Shown here piece after piece: positions 26,549-35,735 of a stretch of 64,000 nucleotides of DNA. Within the stretch, counting starts at the first letter, position 1; each line of letters begins with the position of its first letter. The stretch covers positions 1-64,000 of the forward strand of contig JABLXN010000016.1 of NCBI GenBank assembly GCA_013177995.1, given 5' to 3'. Below the pieces are notes generated by a model. The model was not told the origin of the DNA. It searched no databases and saw only the letters and a list, made by a program, of their open reading frames with translations. This DNA comes from Brevinematales bacterium (lineage in GTDB: Bacteria; Spirochaetota; Brevinematia; Brevinematales; Thermospiraceae). Made by a program: the position numbers and the translations under genes.

Positions 26549-26949
26549 GAGAGAAAGCGGCAAAAAGCCTCCTCTACCTTCGGAGAAACAGCCAGCCTTC
26601 CATTAACGGTTGTGGTGGCGGTGACTTTTCCCTGCGCAATCAAACGTTCGTCCGGAAGCCTATAAATATCCTGATAGAAGATATACTTGAGTCTTCCCTC
26701 CTTTTCAAGCCGAAGCCTGCACACAAACTCGTCTCCACTTCGAAGAGGGTGTTTATAGGCAATCTCTATTCTGGCCACAAAGGCGTCCACCCCCTCTTCA
26801 TGAAGTTTGGCAAAATCAAGTCCTATAGACTTCATAAACTCATGGCGGGTATGCTCCATATAATTCTGATACACCGCATTATTCACCACCCCCTGAAGAT
26901 CACACTCATAGTCTCTCACCTTAAACACAAGTTCATAAATGTAATCCAT
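26530..26949 (-). CDS. Acyl-CoA thioesterase, YbgC/4HBT hotdog family
   Basis: 139 residues, single hotdog fold. The motif DYECDLQGVVNNAVYQNYME corresponds to the D-x-D-x-x-G-V-V-x-x-x-x-Y signature of 4-hydroxybenzoyl-CoA thioesterase/YbgC enzymes. It probably hydrolyses short acyl-CoA or acyl-ACP. Its Shine-Dalgarno AAGGAG is formed partly by the target duplication of MITE copy 3, inserted between this gene and DUF4416 upstream. The two genes were probably adjacent operon members before the insertion. Confidence 0.85.
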   Translation of the reverse strand: MDYIYELVFKVRDYECDLQGVVNNAVYQNYMEHTRHEFMKSIGLDFAKLHEEGVDAFVARIEIAYKHPLRSGDEFVCRLRLEKEGRLKYIFYQDIYRLPDERLIAQGKVTATTTVNGRLAVSPKVEEAFCRFLSQNSTT

Positions 26950-26962
26950 ACACTCTCCTTAT

Positions 26963-27160
26963 GAGACCCTTGCACGGGCATTTTCTCCTGTCTTGGTCAG
27001 GGGTTACACCCCTGAAACCCCACTTTTTCTGTTTAGAGAGGCTTATCTGTCTTTTTTGTTCAAAAAGAAAAAATTATTTATTATGAAGAAGGATATTTTT
27101 ATACTATTTTTTCGTTTTTTATTACTTTTTGAGAACTTTGCACATTCGTGCAAAGTTCTC
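26963..27160 (-). repeat. MITE-like element, copy 3, at an operon junction
   Basis: 198 bp, reversed orientation: GAGACCCTTGCACG at the left and hairpin GAGAACTTTGCAC / GTGCAAAGTTCTC at the right. CTTAT flanks it exactly (26958-26962 and 27161-27165). On the minus strand this 5-mer, ATAAG, carries the DUF4416 stop TAA on one side and the AAG of the thioesterase Shine-Dalgarno on the other, so both neighbours remain functional. Confidence 0.9.
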
Positions 27161-27161
27161 C

Positions 27162-27737
27162 TTATGAAGGTTTTTTTTGACTCACTGTGGCTCTATGAGG
27201 AATATTTCCCCCTATGGCTTTTAACTGGGCATAATAGAGTTCCCGAATATGGAGAAGAATCTTCTTGTACATCTCACTGGCATAATCCGGATAGGTCCAC
27301 GGCCAGGATTGCCAGCTTTTCTTTTGATAATGCAAGGTCACCTCGGCGTAGATCCCCCTGGCTAAATAGATCCTGTGCATCTGGTCCTTGGTGGTAGCCA
27401 GAATAAACTTGCCCATCTGCATATAACCAGGATCTAAGTTGACAAGTCGCCTTCCCTCAAACGCCAATTCCTCTTCAAGGGCATTGGTGGTAAGTTTGAT
27501 ATCCACCAATGCCTCTGGCTGAATGAGACGCTCAAAAGAAAGAAACGTCCGAAAAATAGGAAGCCCCATCTCCTCATCATAATAATGGGTAAAGGTGAAA
27601 ACAAAAGGCTCACACTCATAATCTACAGGGCCATACAAATTCAATAGTCGCTTTCTTGCTTCCGTATAACGACGCTCATCAGAGAAGAGAATCCCTATCA
27701 CCAGTTTCACTGGCTCATGCTCAATGGCTTTTCCCAT
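27162..27737 (-). CDS. DUF4416 family protein
   Basis: 191 residues resembling DUF4416, a family I associate with spirochaetes and other anaerobes and sometimes labelled GTP-binding protein without proof. EPVKLVIGILFSDERRY begins the domain; LVNLDPGYMQMGKFILATTKD and RIYLARGIYAEVTLHYQ are conserved-looking cores. There is no signal peptide. It starts 13 bp after the beta-barrel gene, and its stop lies in the target duplication of MITE copy 3. The function is unknown. Confidence 0.8.
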   Translation of the reverse strand: MGKAIEHEPVKLVIGILFSDERRYTEARKRLLNLYGPVDYECEPFVFTFTHYYDEEMGLPIFRTFLSFERLIQPEALVDIKLTTNALEEELAFEGRRLVNLDPGYMQMGKFILATTKDQMHRIYLARGIYAEVTLHYQKKSWQSWPWTYPDYASEMYKKILLHIRELYYAQLKAIGGNIPHRATVSQKKPS

Positions 27738-27750
27738 TCGTTATCCTACC

Positions 27751-29319
27751 CTACAGAAGAATACGAAGTCCCCCAACCAGCTGAAATCCTCCTTCAGGAA
27801 CAGAGGGCCTGCGAAAATGATTCTGGTTGAAAAGATTCTCAAGAGACACCTCTAAGTAGAAGTCTTTCCCCAGTTGCTGGGAAAATCCAGTACTGACAAC
27901 AAGGGCATCAGGAAGCTCTACACCACTCGCCACCTTTATCCTTGGATAGTACATCCCCTTCACCGTCGTTGTAAGCCCAATCTCCTGCCACTTCCACTCT
28001 AAAAGTGAAGAAAGCCCAAGGCCTCCCACCTCATACATCTCGGGAGAAAGAGGCAAGGTGTAGGAAGCCATGGTTTTCACAAGAAGCGTCTTGAGAGGAT
28101 TCCAGTCAAGGGACACCTCGGTGGTGAGAACAGAAAGATTTGTGCGAATCTCATGGGTAAACATATCCATCTCGGATATATAGACAGGAAGCGCATAGGC
28201 GCTATAGAAATGATAGAGAAGCGCTCCCTTTAGCGAAAACCCTTCCACCGGGATATACTGAAGGCCAACCTGAGGAGTCCAGCGATCATACCTCACCGCT
28301 TTTGTGAAAAAGTATTGATTCTCTTCTACAAAGTCCCCACCGACAAATCTCTTCCGTTCTCCATCCATACCAACACTAAACACAAACACATCGGTATAGC
28401 GATAACGAATCATCGCTAACGGATACCAGAAAAAGGAATCACGTGAAGAAAAATACACCCTTGCCCCCACATCAAGCGAAAGAGAAGTGAGAACATTGAG
28501 CCTATCTAAAAGTCCTATCTCTCCTTCGTGGAAAAGGGTGTCCTGGAAAAGATAGAGGTAGCGTCCATCTATCCTGAGAAAATTATCCTTGGCCCAATTG
28601 GCTTCATAAGAAAGAATGGGAGAAAAATGATAGAAAAGTTGATTGGTGTACGCTGTAGTGAGAAGTTTATTGTTTCTTTCAAGATAATTCCCCTCTACCA
28701 CTACGGTAAAAAGGCTATAAGTATCAGGGATGAAAGAAAGCCCTACCCTCGCCGGAAAATACCTCATCTGTTCCGAGAGAGCCTTTGCATTGGTATAGAG
28801 CCCCAGTTCTCTTGCATAATAGCCAACCTCTGTTTGCAATTCCCACTGAGGAGAGAGGGTGGCAATCACATCCACATTGATATCATCAAGCTTCAATTCG
28901 GTATTATAGAGCCTTTCATTGGAAAGGACAAGGCTTCCCCGAGAACTCCTCACATAAGACACAAGGTAATTCAATTTATCCACTCGCTTCCCGATGGTAA
29001 TATCAGAAAAGAGATGCTCACTTGTCCCGTAAAAAAGCCGAAAACTGGAAAGTGAAAAGGAGGGCAAACGTCGCTGGTTGGTCAGTTCTACCTTGTAGTA
29101 TTCACTCTTGCGTAGTCTGGAAAGCTCAGCAAGGTCCACCCTGCCAAAATCTATCTCCTGCCCGGAAAGAGTCAAATTCGTTTGATCCTGAAGCGGGATA
29201 GAGGTATCACCTTCTATTACAATCTTCACATCAGGAAGAACAATAGTCGAAGAGACCGTTTCCTGCGCAAAGCCAGTAGCGGCAAAAAAAACTATTGGTA
29301 TCACGATGAACTTTTTCAT
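27751..29319 (-). CDS. Outer-membrane beta-barrel protein, TonB-receptor-like
   Basis: 522 residues from ATG 29319, which has GGAGGG upstream and begins a proper signal peptide (MKKFIVIPIVFFAATGFAQ). The body is almost entirely alternating aromatic/polar beta strands. The ending DFYLEVSLENLFNQNHF plus a C-terminal GGLRILL resembles the last strands of TonB-dependent receptors, but no plug domain is present and the protein is shorter than real receptors. It is a likely outer-membrane pore or structural barrel. First gene of a unit with DUF4416 and originally the thioesterase. Confidence 0.8.
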   Translation of the reverse strand: MKKFIVIPIVFFAATGFAQETVSSTIVLPDVKIVIEGDTSIPLQDQTNLTLSGQEIDFGRVDLAELSRLRKSEYYKVELTNQRRLPSFSLSSFRLFYGTSEHLFSDITIGKRVDKLNYLVSYVRSSRGSLVLSNERLYNTELKLDDINVDVIATLSPQWELQTEVGYYARELGLYTNAKALSEQMRYFPARVGLSFIPDTYSLFTVVVEGNYLERNNKLLTTAYTNQLFYHFSPILSYEANWAKDNFLRIDGRYLYLFQDTLFHEGEIGLLDRLNVLTSLSLDVGARVYFSSRDSFFWYPLAMIRYRYTDVFVFSVGMDGERKRFVGGDFVEENQYFFTKAVRYDRWTPQVGLQYIPVEGFSLKGALLYHFYSAYALPVYISEMDMFTHEIRTNLSVLTTEVSLDWNPLKTLLVKTMASYTLPLSPEMYEVGGLGLSSLLEWKWQEIGLTTTVKGMYYPRIKVASGVELPDALVVSTGFSQQLGKDFYLEVSLENLFNQNHFRRPSVPEGGFQLVGGLRILL

Positions 29320-29346
29320 ACTCCCTCCACAAAGCCTATATGTTTT

Positions 29347-29375
29347 ATTATAACGACAAGGGGAAAAAGTGTCAA
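29347..29375 (-). promoter_or_regulatory. Promoter of the beta-barrel operon
   Basis: Consensus sites on the minus strand: TTGACA (29370-29375), 17-bp spacer, TATAAT (29347-29352), 27 bp upstream of the ATG. Confidence 0.85.
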
Positions 29376-29470
29376 TCACACTCCCTTGAGAAAGATATCT
29401 CATAGACCATTATACCACTTTGGTGGTATAAAATACCCTTGAGTAGAAAAACTTTTACCCTGTGGTGGTA

Positions 29471-29499
29471 TTGTCAAACTCGCCTTTCGTTCCTATAAT
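29471..29499 (+). promoter_or_regulatory. Strong promoter of a candidate small RNA
   Basis: TTGTCA (29471-29476), 17-bp spacer, TATAAT (29494-29499). It drives a region with no open frame that ends in a terminator at 29592-29627. Confidence 0.8.
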
Positions 29500-29505
29500 A
29501 AAAGC

Positions 29506-29627
29506 GTAAATCAAAAAGAATTAAACGACCTCTGAAAGGAGAAAAGGTCCCCACCGCCTTTTCTCCTTGCCTTAAATACATTGCCCCCCGACCCGACAGG
29601 ACTCTTCTTCCTGTCGGGTTTTTTTAT
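29506..29627 (+). ncRNA. Candidate small RNA (~120 nt) upstream of purH
   Basis: The region between a near-consensus promoter and a strong terminator holds no convincing ORF. It contains the hairpin AAGGAGAAAAGG / CCTTTTCTCCTT (about 29536-29571) with a CCCCACCG loop, then the CCCGACAGG / CCTGTCGGG terminator. A Shine-Dalgarno-like GAAAGGAG is sequestered in the first stem. It could be an independent sRNA or a terminated leader of purH, since the downstream promoter near 29692-29723 is weaker. No known riboswitch consensus was recognised. Confidence 0.55.
29592..29627 (+). terminator. Terminator of the candidate small RNA
   Basis: CCCGACAGG (29592-29600) pairs with CCTGTCGGG (29610-29618) over a 9-nt loop, followed by seven T. 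Confidence 0.95.
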
Positions 29628-29749
29628 TTTACAAGGAACAAATGTACATCCTGATAAAAGACCCTCGGCAGGAAAGAGATGTGAGGGCATTTTGTGGCAA
29701 AATTTTTTTTTCTTTCTTATAATAAAAACACCTTAAACAGGAGAAAACG

Positions 29750-31297
29750 GTGAAACGAGCACTTTTTAGTCTCTATTACAAAGAAGGATGCGATACGCTG
29801 GCCAAGTTTTTGGTAGAACAGGGATATGAGATTCTTTCCACTGGAGGTACCTACCGCTACCTCAAAGAAAAAAACATCCCTGTGACAGAGGTTTCTTCCA
29901 TCACAGGATTTCCAGAGATTTTGGATGGTCGTGTGAAAACCCTCCATCCCATCATCCATGGTGGTATCTTAGCCATGAGGGACAATCCTTCCCACCAAGC
30001 GCAACTCCAAAGCCATCATATCCTTCCTATTGATTTTGTTGTTGTCAATCTCTATCCTTTTGAGGAAACTATTCAAAAAGAGGGTGTTTCTCTTCAAGAG
30101 ATTATCGAACAAATTGACATTGGTGGTGTGGCTCTTATTCGGGCTGCCGCGAAAAACTACCATGATGTGTGTATTATCGTAGATAATGAGGATATCCCTT
30201 CTCTCATTGAGGAGATACAAAAAACTGGCTCTCTTTCCCTTGAGACCAGGTCTATCCTGGCAGCCAAAGCCTTTTCTCATACCGCCTACTATGATAGTAT
30301 GATCTCTACCTATTTTCAGCGTATGGTGGGCATGAAATTCCCCAAAGAAATGGGAATTCCTCTCTATAAAGTCTCCTCTCTTCGCTATGGAGAAAATCCT
30401 CATCAGGAAGCCGCCCTTTATCGAAGTTATAGAGACACCTCCATCTCTACCCTGAATGCGGATATCCTCTGGGGCAAGGAAATGTCCTACAACAACTACC
30501 TTGATGCCGATGGCTGTCTCGATATTGTCAGAGAATTTGCAAGCGATGAACCCTTTGCCGTCATTATCAAACACACCAATCCCTGTGGGGCTTCGTATGG
30601 GCGCACTCTTCGTGAAGCCTTTGAAAAGGCAAGGGCTACCGATCCAGTCTCGGCGTTTGGTGGTATTATTGGGGTGAACAAAACGATGGATGAAGAAACA
30701 GCACAGGCGATTGTAGAAACCTTTTTTGAGATTGTGATTGCTCCAGACTACACAGAAAAGGCTCTTGCCATCCTGCAGAGCAAGAAAAACCTCCGCATTC
30801 TGAAACTCAAAGGTACCACCTGGGAAAAACAGGGCCTGAGCTACCGGCGCATCGAAGGGGGTATGCTTGTGCAGGAATGGGATCAGATTGGCATGTCAAA
30901 GGAAAAGTGGGAGGTGGTAACCCTCAAAAAACCAACCAGCGAACAGGAGAAAGACCTCCGTTTTGCCTGGAAGATTGCCAAACATGTGAAATCAAACGCC
31001 ATTGTCTATGTGAAAGATGGTCAGGTAATTGGAGTCGGTGCCGGGCAAATGTCCCGTGTAGATTCAGCCCGTATTGCCCTTGAAAAAGCCAGTGCGGTAG
31101 GTCTTGATGTTCGGGGTTCTGTCATGGCTTCTGATGCCTTTTTCCCCTTCCGTGATACCGTTGATACCGCAGCCCGAGATGGTATCGTGGCTATTGTCCA
31201 GCCAGGTGGCTCTGTTCGTGATCAGGAATCTATCGACGCCGCCAATGAACACGGCATAGCCATGGTGTTTACAGGCGTGCGGCACTTCAAACATTAA
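29750..31297 (+). CDS. purH: Bifunctional AICAR formyltransferase / IMP cyclohydrolase
   Basis: 515 residues. The N-terminal MGS-like IMP cyclohydrolase domain has STGGTYRYL and [18 protein letters not shown]. The C-terminal AICAR transformylase has [23 protein letters not shown] and a terminal FTGVRHFKH. It performs the last two steps of IMP synthesis. It starts with GTG 29750, with ACAGGAG upstream. A possible promoter TTGTGG-N20-TATAAT ends at 29723. Carotenoid genes follow 22 bp downstream. Confidence 0.95.
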   Translation: MKRALFSLYYKEGCDTLAKFLVEQGYEILSTGGTYRYLKEKNIPVTEVSSITGFPEILDGRVKTLHPIIHGGILAMRDNPSHQAQLQSHHILPIDFVVVNLYPFEETIQKEGVSLQEIIEQIDIGGVALIRAAAKNYHDVCIIVDNEDIPSLIEEIQKTGSLSLETRSILAAKAFSHTAYYDSMISTYFQRMVGMKFPKEMGIPLYKVSSLRYGENPHQEAALYRSYRDTSISTLNADILWGKEMSYNNYLDADGCLDIVREFASDEPFAVIIKHTNPCGASYGRTLREAFEKARATDPVSAFGGIIGVNKTMDEETAQAIVETFFEIVIAPDYTEKALAILQSKKNLRILKLKGTTWEKQGLSYRRIEGGMLVQEWDQIGMSKEKWEVVTLKKPTSEQEKDLRFAWKIAKHVKSNAIVYVKDGQVIGVGAGQMSRVDSARIALEKASAVGLDVRGSVMASDAFFPFRDTVDTAARDGIVAIVQPGGSVRDQESIDAANEHGIAMVFTGVRHFKH

Positions 31298-31319
31298 AAT
31301 ATCATATTCAGGAGGTTAT

Positions 31320-32792
31320 ATGGCCAAAAAAATTGTGGTGATCGGGGGAGGATACGCAGGACTTTCTGTAGCTGCCCTGTTAGCCAAAGAGGGACATGAG
31401 GTCACTCTTCTTGAAAAGAATACTGAGCTTGGTGGCCGCGCTCGTGTATGGAAAACCAAGGGCTATGTCTTTGACATGGGCCCCTCGTGGTACCTCATGC
31501 CAGAGGTTTTTGAACGGTATTTTGGCCTCTTCGGAAAAAAGGTGAGTGATTTTTATGAACTGAAACCTCTTGATCCTCTTTATCGCATCTTCTTTCACAA
31601 AAAAGAGATCGTTGATATTCCAGCCAACAAAGAAGGCATTCTCAAAGCCTTTGCCTCCCTTGAAAAAGAAGGAGACAGAAAACTTGTTGCCTACCTCAAA
31701 CAGGCCAAGTACAAATATGATATTGCCATGAACGAATTTCTCTACAAGGAATACAAAAATATCTTCAGTTTCCTGAACTGGAAAATGATCACGCAGGGAA
31801 CCCAGCTTCATGTTTTTGCTACGCTAGATCGCTTTGTTCGAAAATATTTCCACGACCATCGGGCAAGAAAGATCTTAGAGTATGCCATGGTATTTTTAGG
31901 CAATAGTCCCAAAAACTCTCCCGCTCTCTACTCCATCATGTCCCATGTTGATCTCAACCTTGGTGTATGGTATCCCATGGGGGGAATGGGGATGCTCGTG
32001 GAAGCCATGGAAAAACTCTGCCGCCAATACGGGGTTACCATTCACACAGGCGAAGAGGTAACCGGCTTTGAATACACAGGGAGCCGCATCACTTCTGTGA
32101 GGACACACAAAGGCTCATACCCGGCAGAGATCGTGGTATCTTCTGCTGACTATGCCCACACAGAACGAGAACTCTTAGACTCTTCCCATCAGACCTATTC
32201 AGAGAGCTACTGGCAAAGTCGTGTGATGGCACCGTCTATGTTTATCATGTACTTAGGACTTGGTAAACGGTTGAAAAATCTCACGCATCACAATCTCTAC
32301 TTTTCTCTCGATTGGGACAAACACTTTGATACCATTTTCAAAACCCCTTCCTGGCCACAGGACCCCTGTTTCTATTTGAGCTGTCCGTCAAAAACAGATC
32401 CTTCCGTGGCCCCAGAAGGAAAGGAAAACCTCTTTTTGCTTGTTCCTATTGCTCCGGGCCTCATGGATAATGACGAGATGCGTCACCAGTATGCTGATTA
32501 TGCTCTCAAGCATGTAGAACACGTGATTGGCGAATCAATCACCGATGCCATTGAGGTCAAACGTATCTTCACCGTCAGTGATTACGCCAACGATTACCAC
32601 GCCTTCAAAGGAACAGCTCTCGGCATGGCTCATACCCTGAACCAGACTGCCGTGTTCCGCCCTGCCCATCACTCAAAGCGTGTTCCTAACCTTTATTATA
32701 CGGGGCACTATACCCATCCCGGGGTGGGCGTTCCTATGGTGCTCATTGCAGCAGAGATTGTCTCAGGTCTCATCAAGGAGGAAGAGAAATAA
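31320..32792 (+). CDS. crtI: Phytoene desaturase-family FAD oxidoreductase (CrtI-like)
   Basis: 490 residues. The N-terminal dinucleotide-binding motif is KIVVIGGGYAGLSVAALLAK with EKNTELGGRA. FDMGPSWYLMPEVF is the CrtI-type core, and the C-terminal segment YTGHYTHPGVGVPMVLIAAE matches the bacterial-type phytoene desaturase signature. It introduces double bonds into phytoene or diapophytoene; the number of steps cannot be read from sequence. GGAGG precedes ATG 31320. It is followed 2 bp later by crtB. Confidence 0.9.
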   Translation: MAKKIVVIGGGYAGLSVAALLAKEGHEVTLLEKNTELGGRARVWKTKGYVFDMGPSWYLMPEVFERYFGLFGKKVSDFYELKPLDPLYRIFFHKKEIVDIPANKEGILKAFASLEKEGDRKLVAYLKQAKYKYDIAMNEFLYKEYKNIFSFLNWKMITQGTQLHVFATLDRFVRKYFHDHRARKILEYAMVFLGNSPKNSPALYSIMSHVDLNLGVWYPMGGMGMLVEAMEKLCRQYGVTIHTGEEVTGFEYTGSRITSVRTHKGSYPAEIVVSSADYAHTERELLDSSHQTYSESYWQSRVMAPSMFIMYLGLGKRLKNLTHHNLYFSLDWDKHFDTIFKTPSWPQDPCFYLSCPSKTDPSVAPEGKENLFLLVPIAPGLMDNDEMRHQYADYALKHVEHVIGESITDAIEVKRIFTVSDYANDYHAFKGTALGMAHTLNQTAVFRPAHHSKRVPNLYYTGHYTHPGVGVPMVLIAAEIVSGLIKEEEK

Positions 32793-32794
32793 CG

Positions 32795-33640
32795 ATGACT
32801 CCATCAGAAAAAAATCTCTTCACCTCCATTTTCAAAAAAGGGAGCAAGACCTATTTTAACTCAAGTCTGTTCTTTCCAAAAACGATGAGAGAGAAGGTCT
32901 TTCGTCTCTATGCCTTTGTGAGAGTGGCCGACAATTATGTGGACAGTGTCCCTCAGCAAAGGGACGATTTTTATGCCTTCAAACAGGCATACCTTAAAGC
33001 CATAAAAGGAAAACCATCAGGAAATCCTGTCATTGACAGTTTTGTTTCTCTCTCTCAAGAGCTTCATTTTCCAGAAGAATGGGCTCTTGCCTTTCTTGAG
33101 GCCATGGAAGCTGATCTCTCAAAAACCACCTACCTTTCCCTTGAGGAAACCTGTAAGTATATGTACGGATCCGCTGAGGTCATAGGCTACTTTATGGCCA
33201 AAATTATGGGACTTCCAGATGAAGCCTTCCCCTATGCAGCCCTTCTTGGAAGAGCTATGCAGTACATCAACTTCATTCGTGATATAGCTGAAGATCTCTC
33301 GGTTGGTCGCACCTACTTACCCCTGAACGAAAGCCCCTTTCCCAACCTGAAAGAAGAAACCTGTCGCGCCAATCCCAAAGCCTTTGAAGAGTATATCCAC
33401 AAGCAAATCAGCCGTTACCTTGAATGGCAAAAAGAAGCCGAAAAAGGCTATCGCTACATCCCCTACCGTATGCTCATCCCTATCAAAACAGCCGCTGACA
33501 TGTATGCCTGGACAGCCAAAAAAATTGCCCAAAATCCGTGGATTGTGTACAAAAAGAAAGTCAAACCACCAAAATGGCGTATTTTGATGCAGATATTCAT
33601 AAATACCCTTTCTATTCCTTTTCATAAGAGGTGTGTATGA
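32795..33640 (+). CDS. crtB: Phytoene/squalene synthase family (CrtB-like)
   Basis: 281 residues. The first Asp-rich motif is VADNYVDSV and the second is INFIRDIAEDLSVGRTYLP, the diagnostic head-to-head condensation signature. With a prenyl-diphosphate synthase immediately downstream, the likely reaction is 2 GGPP to phytoene, though C30 chemistry is not excluded. The ATGA overlap with the next gene indicates coupling. Confidence 0.9.
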   Translation: MTPSEKNLFTSIFKKGSKTYFNSSLFFPKTMREKVFRLYAFVRVADNYVDSVPQQRDDFYAFKQAYLKAIKGKPSGNPVIDSFVSLSQELHFPEEWALAFLEAMEADLSKTTYLSLEETCKYMYGSAEVIGYFMAKIMGLPDEAFPYAALLGRAMQYINFIRDIAEDLSVGRTYLPLNESPFPNLKEETCRANPKAFEEYIHKQISRYLEWQKEAEKGYRYIPYRMLIPIKTAADMYAWTAKKIAQNPWIVYKKKVKPPKWRILMQIFINTLSIPFHKRCV

Positions 33641-34692
33641 AATTCCTCGAGACCTACCGTCCAAAAATCAAAGAGGCTTTAGCCGAATTCTTTGACACTC
33701 AACTCCCTCACCTCTATCCTGTGAACCGCTGGGGCAAAGACGTCATTGAAAGACTCAAAGATTTTTCCCTGTCGGGAAAAATGATTCGTGGCGCTCTCAT
33801 ACTCTTTGCCGAGGAAATGTGTAATGGCTCATATTCTCCCAATGCTCTGAAAGCCGCGGTCAGTATGGAGCTTTTTCAAACCGGGCTTCTCATTCACGAT
33901 GACATCATGGATCAGGACACCACCAGAAGGGGGAAAACGACCATTTTCTACCAGTACGCTGAACTTGCCAAAACCATGAATATCCAGCAATTCTATCACT
34001 TTGGCGAATCCATGGGCATCTGTGTAGGAGATATTGCTTTCTTCCTTGGATTTGAAAACCTTGCCAATCTTGATGCTTCCCCCACAATTCAGAACAAGAT
34101 TTATCAAACCTTTTCCCGGGAGATGTGTTTTGTGGGGTTAGGACAGATGCAGGATGTGTTTTATTCCATCACAGACGAGAACCTTTCTGAAAACACCATT
34201 CTCTCTATCTACCTCTACAAGACCTCTCGATATACCTTTTCTCTTCCCCTTATGATAGGGGCCATCCTCGGCAAAGCAAAGAAGCACACCATTGCCTGTC
34301 TTGAAACCATTGGAGAAAACCTGGGTATCATCTTTCAGATAAAGGATGACGAATTAGGGCTTTTTGGAGAGGAAAGTATCACCGGAAAACCCGTCGGTTC
34401 AGATATCCAGGAAAACAAAAAAACCCTCTACTACTGGTATCTTCTCAAATACGCTACCCCAGAAGAAAAGAAACAACTCAATACCCTTTTCGGTTCCTCA
34501 TCCCTCAGCAAAGAACATCTTTCGTATATTCATTCTCTCATTGAAAAGTATGGTATACAGGAGAACATCTCTCAAAAGCAACAGGCCCTGGCCCAGATAG
34601 TGAGAGAAGAAATAGCCTCTCTCCCTGTGGAAGAAAGCTACAAAAAATCCCTTGAGGAACTCTTAGCATACAACCTCACACGAAAATTCTAA
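33637..34692 (+). CDS. Geranylgeranyl/farnesyl diphosphate synthase family (CrtE-like)
   Basis: 351 residues, all-helical trans-prenyltransferase. The first DDxxD is HDDIMDQDTTRRG. The second is changed to QIKDDELGLFG, as in many GGPP synthases. It supplies the prenyl diphosphate for CrtB. The chain length (C20 expected) is inferred from context. The start is ATG 33637, overlapping the crtB stop by 4 bp; an earlier GTG two codons upstream has no advantage. Last gene of purH-crtI-crtB-crtE, ended by the hairpin at 34781. Confidence 0.85.
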   Translation: MKFLETYRPKIKEALAEFFDTQLPHLYPVNRWGKDVIERLKDFSLSGKMIRGALILFAEEMCNGSYSPNALKAAVSMELFQTGLLIHDDIMDQDTTRRGKTTIFYQYAELAKTMNIQQFYHFGESMGICVGDIAFFLGFENLANLDASPTIQNKIYQTFSREMCFVGLGQMQDVFYSITDENLSENTILSIYLYKTSRYTFSLPLMIGAILGKAKKHTIACLETIGENLGIIFQIKDDELGLFGEESITGKPVGSDIQENKKTLYYWYLLKYATPEEKKQLNTLFGSSSLSKEHLSYIHSLIEKYGIQENISQKQQALAQIVREEIASLPVEESYKKSLEELLAYNLTRKF

Positions 34693-34780
34693 AGCCCCTC
34701 TCATTCGCTGCCATGAGAGAAAATTCCTTTCAATTCGGGCTAACCCCAAACCAACAACACCTTCTTTCGCTAAAAAAAAC

Positions 34781-34806
34781 AAAGGCGCTGCATACGCAGC
34801 GCCTTT
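34781..34806. terminator. Bidirectional terminator
   Basis: AAAGGCGCTGC and GCAGCGCCTTT with a 4-nt loop, an A-run on the left and T-rich sequence on the right. It lies between the convergent crt operon and the sugar transporter operon. Confidence 0.85.
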
Positions 34807-34843
34807 TCATCTACCTCTCTCCTTTTGCACAAAAGAGAGAAAA

Positions 34844-35734
34844 TTAGTCCTTCAGAGATCCCAACGTGAGGTTACCGACGATTTGCTTTGAAAGCATGGT
34901 AAAGATAATAAGTACCGGGATCGTCGTTACCAGAGCCACAGCTGAATACTGCCCCCACTTGGTATTGTGTTCCCCACGGAAAAGCATGAGCCCTAACGGA
35001 AGCGTATAAAACTTTTCACTCATAATCACCACACGGGCAACAATATACTCAGACCAGAAACCAAGGAAGGTGAAAATAGCACTCACCGCAATGGCCGGTT
35101 GCACCAGTGGCATCACCACCCGAAAAAAGGTGGTGAGCACCCCCGCCCCATCAATATAGGCCGACTCCTCCAGTGAGCGCGGAATGGTATCAAAAAACCC
35201 TTTCACAAGCCAGGTGGTAAAGGGAATAGAGGTGGCCACATACGGAACCGTAAGAGCCATCAGATGATTCATCAGTCCGAGCTTCCCCATCAAAATATAG
35301 AGGGGCAAAAGAATCATCGGTGCAGGAAACATCTGCGTCACTAACAGAAGAATCATCAGCGGCCAGCGCATGGGAAACCGATATCTGGAAAGCCCATAAC
35401 CCGCGAGAAGAGCACAGATCACTGCCACTAACGTTGAAATAAGAGACACAATCAACGAATTGAACATCCAGAGAAGAATAGGCTTGGTTCTGAATGCCTC
35501 AATATAATTCTGGATTGTGGCATTTTCCGGCCAGAGACTAAAAGGATCTGGCATAATCTTATCCCCAGGTGTGATAGAAGAAAGGAAAATATAGTATATG
35601 GGGTATGCCGAAATAATAGACATAATGATGAGACTGATATACACATAAATAAGCGTGGCTGTAGAATCCTTCCTGTCAAAAAAGAAGGAGCGATCGATGA
35701 GTTTCTTTTCTTTTTTTCCCTTCGCCGTAGCCAT
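34844..35734 (-). CDS. Sugar ABC transporter permease, MalG type
   Basis: 296 residues, six predicted membrane helices after a charged N-terminus. The EAA loop ESAYIDGAGVLTTFFRVVMP that contacts the ATPase is present. The ending GNLTLGSLKD is typical of MalG. It belongs to the CUT1 carbohydrate importers. It lies 1 bp after the MalF-type gene. No MsmX/MalK-type ATPase gene is adjacent, so a shared ATPase encoded elsewhere is expected. Confidence 0.92.
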   Translation of the reverse strand: MATAKGKKEKKLIDRSFFFDRKDSTATLIYVYISLIIMSIISAYPIYYIFLSSITPGDKIMPDPFSLWPENATIQNYIEAFRTKPILLWMFNSLIVSLISTLVAVICALLAGYGLSRYRFPMRWPLMILLLVTQMFPAPMILLPLYILMGKLGLMNHLMALTVPYVATSIPFTTWLVKGFFDTIPRSLEESAYIDGAGVLTTFFRVVMPLVQPAIAVSAIFTFLGFWSEYIVARVVIMSEKFYTLPLGLMLFRGEHNTKWGQYSAVALVTTIPVLIIFTMLSKQIVGNLTLGSLKD

Positions 35735-35735
35735 A

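Noticed and set aside
29640-29749. Possible ZTP or purine riboswitch upstream of purH
   Set aside because: I looked for the ZTP (pfl) core and the purine aptamer core motifs and saw neither; only a promoter-like sequence and an AT-rich stretch are present.
34693-34843. Missing ATPase gene of the sugar ABC importer
   Set aside because: Checked on both sides of the operon and found none. CUT1 systems often use a shared ATPase encoded elsewhere, so this is not treated as a truncation.
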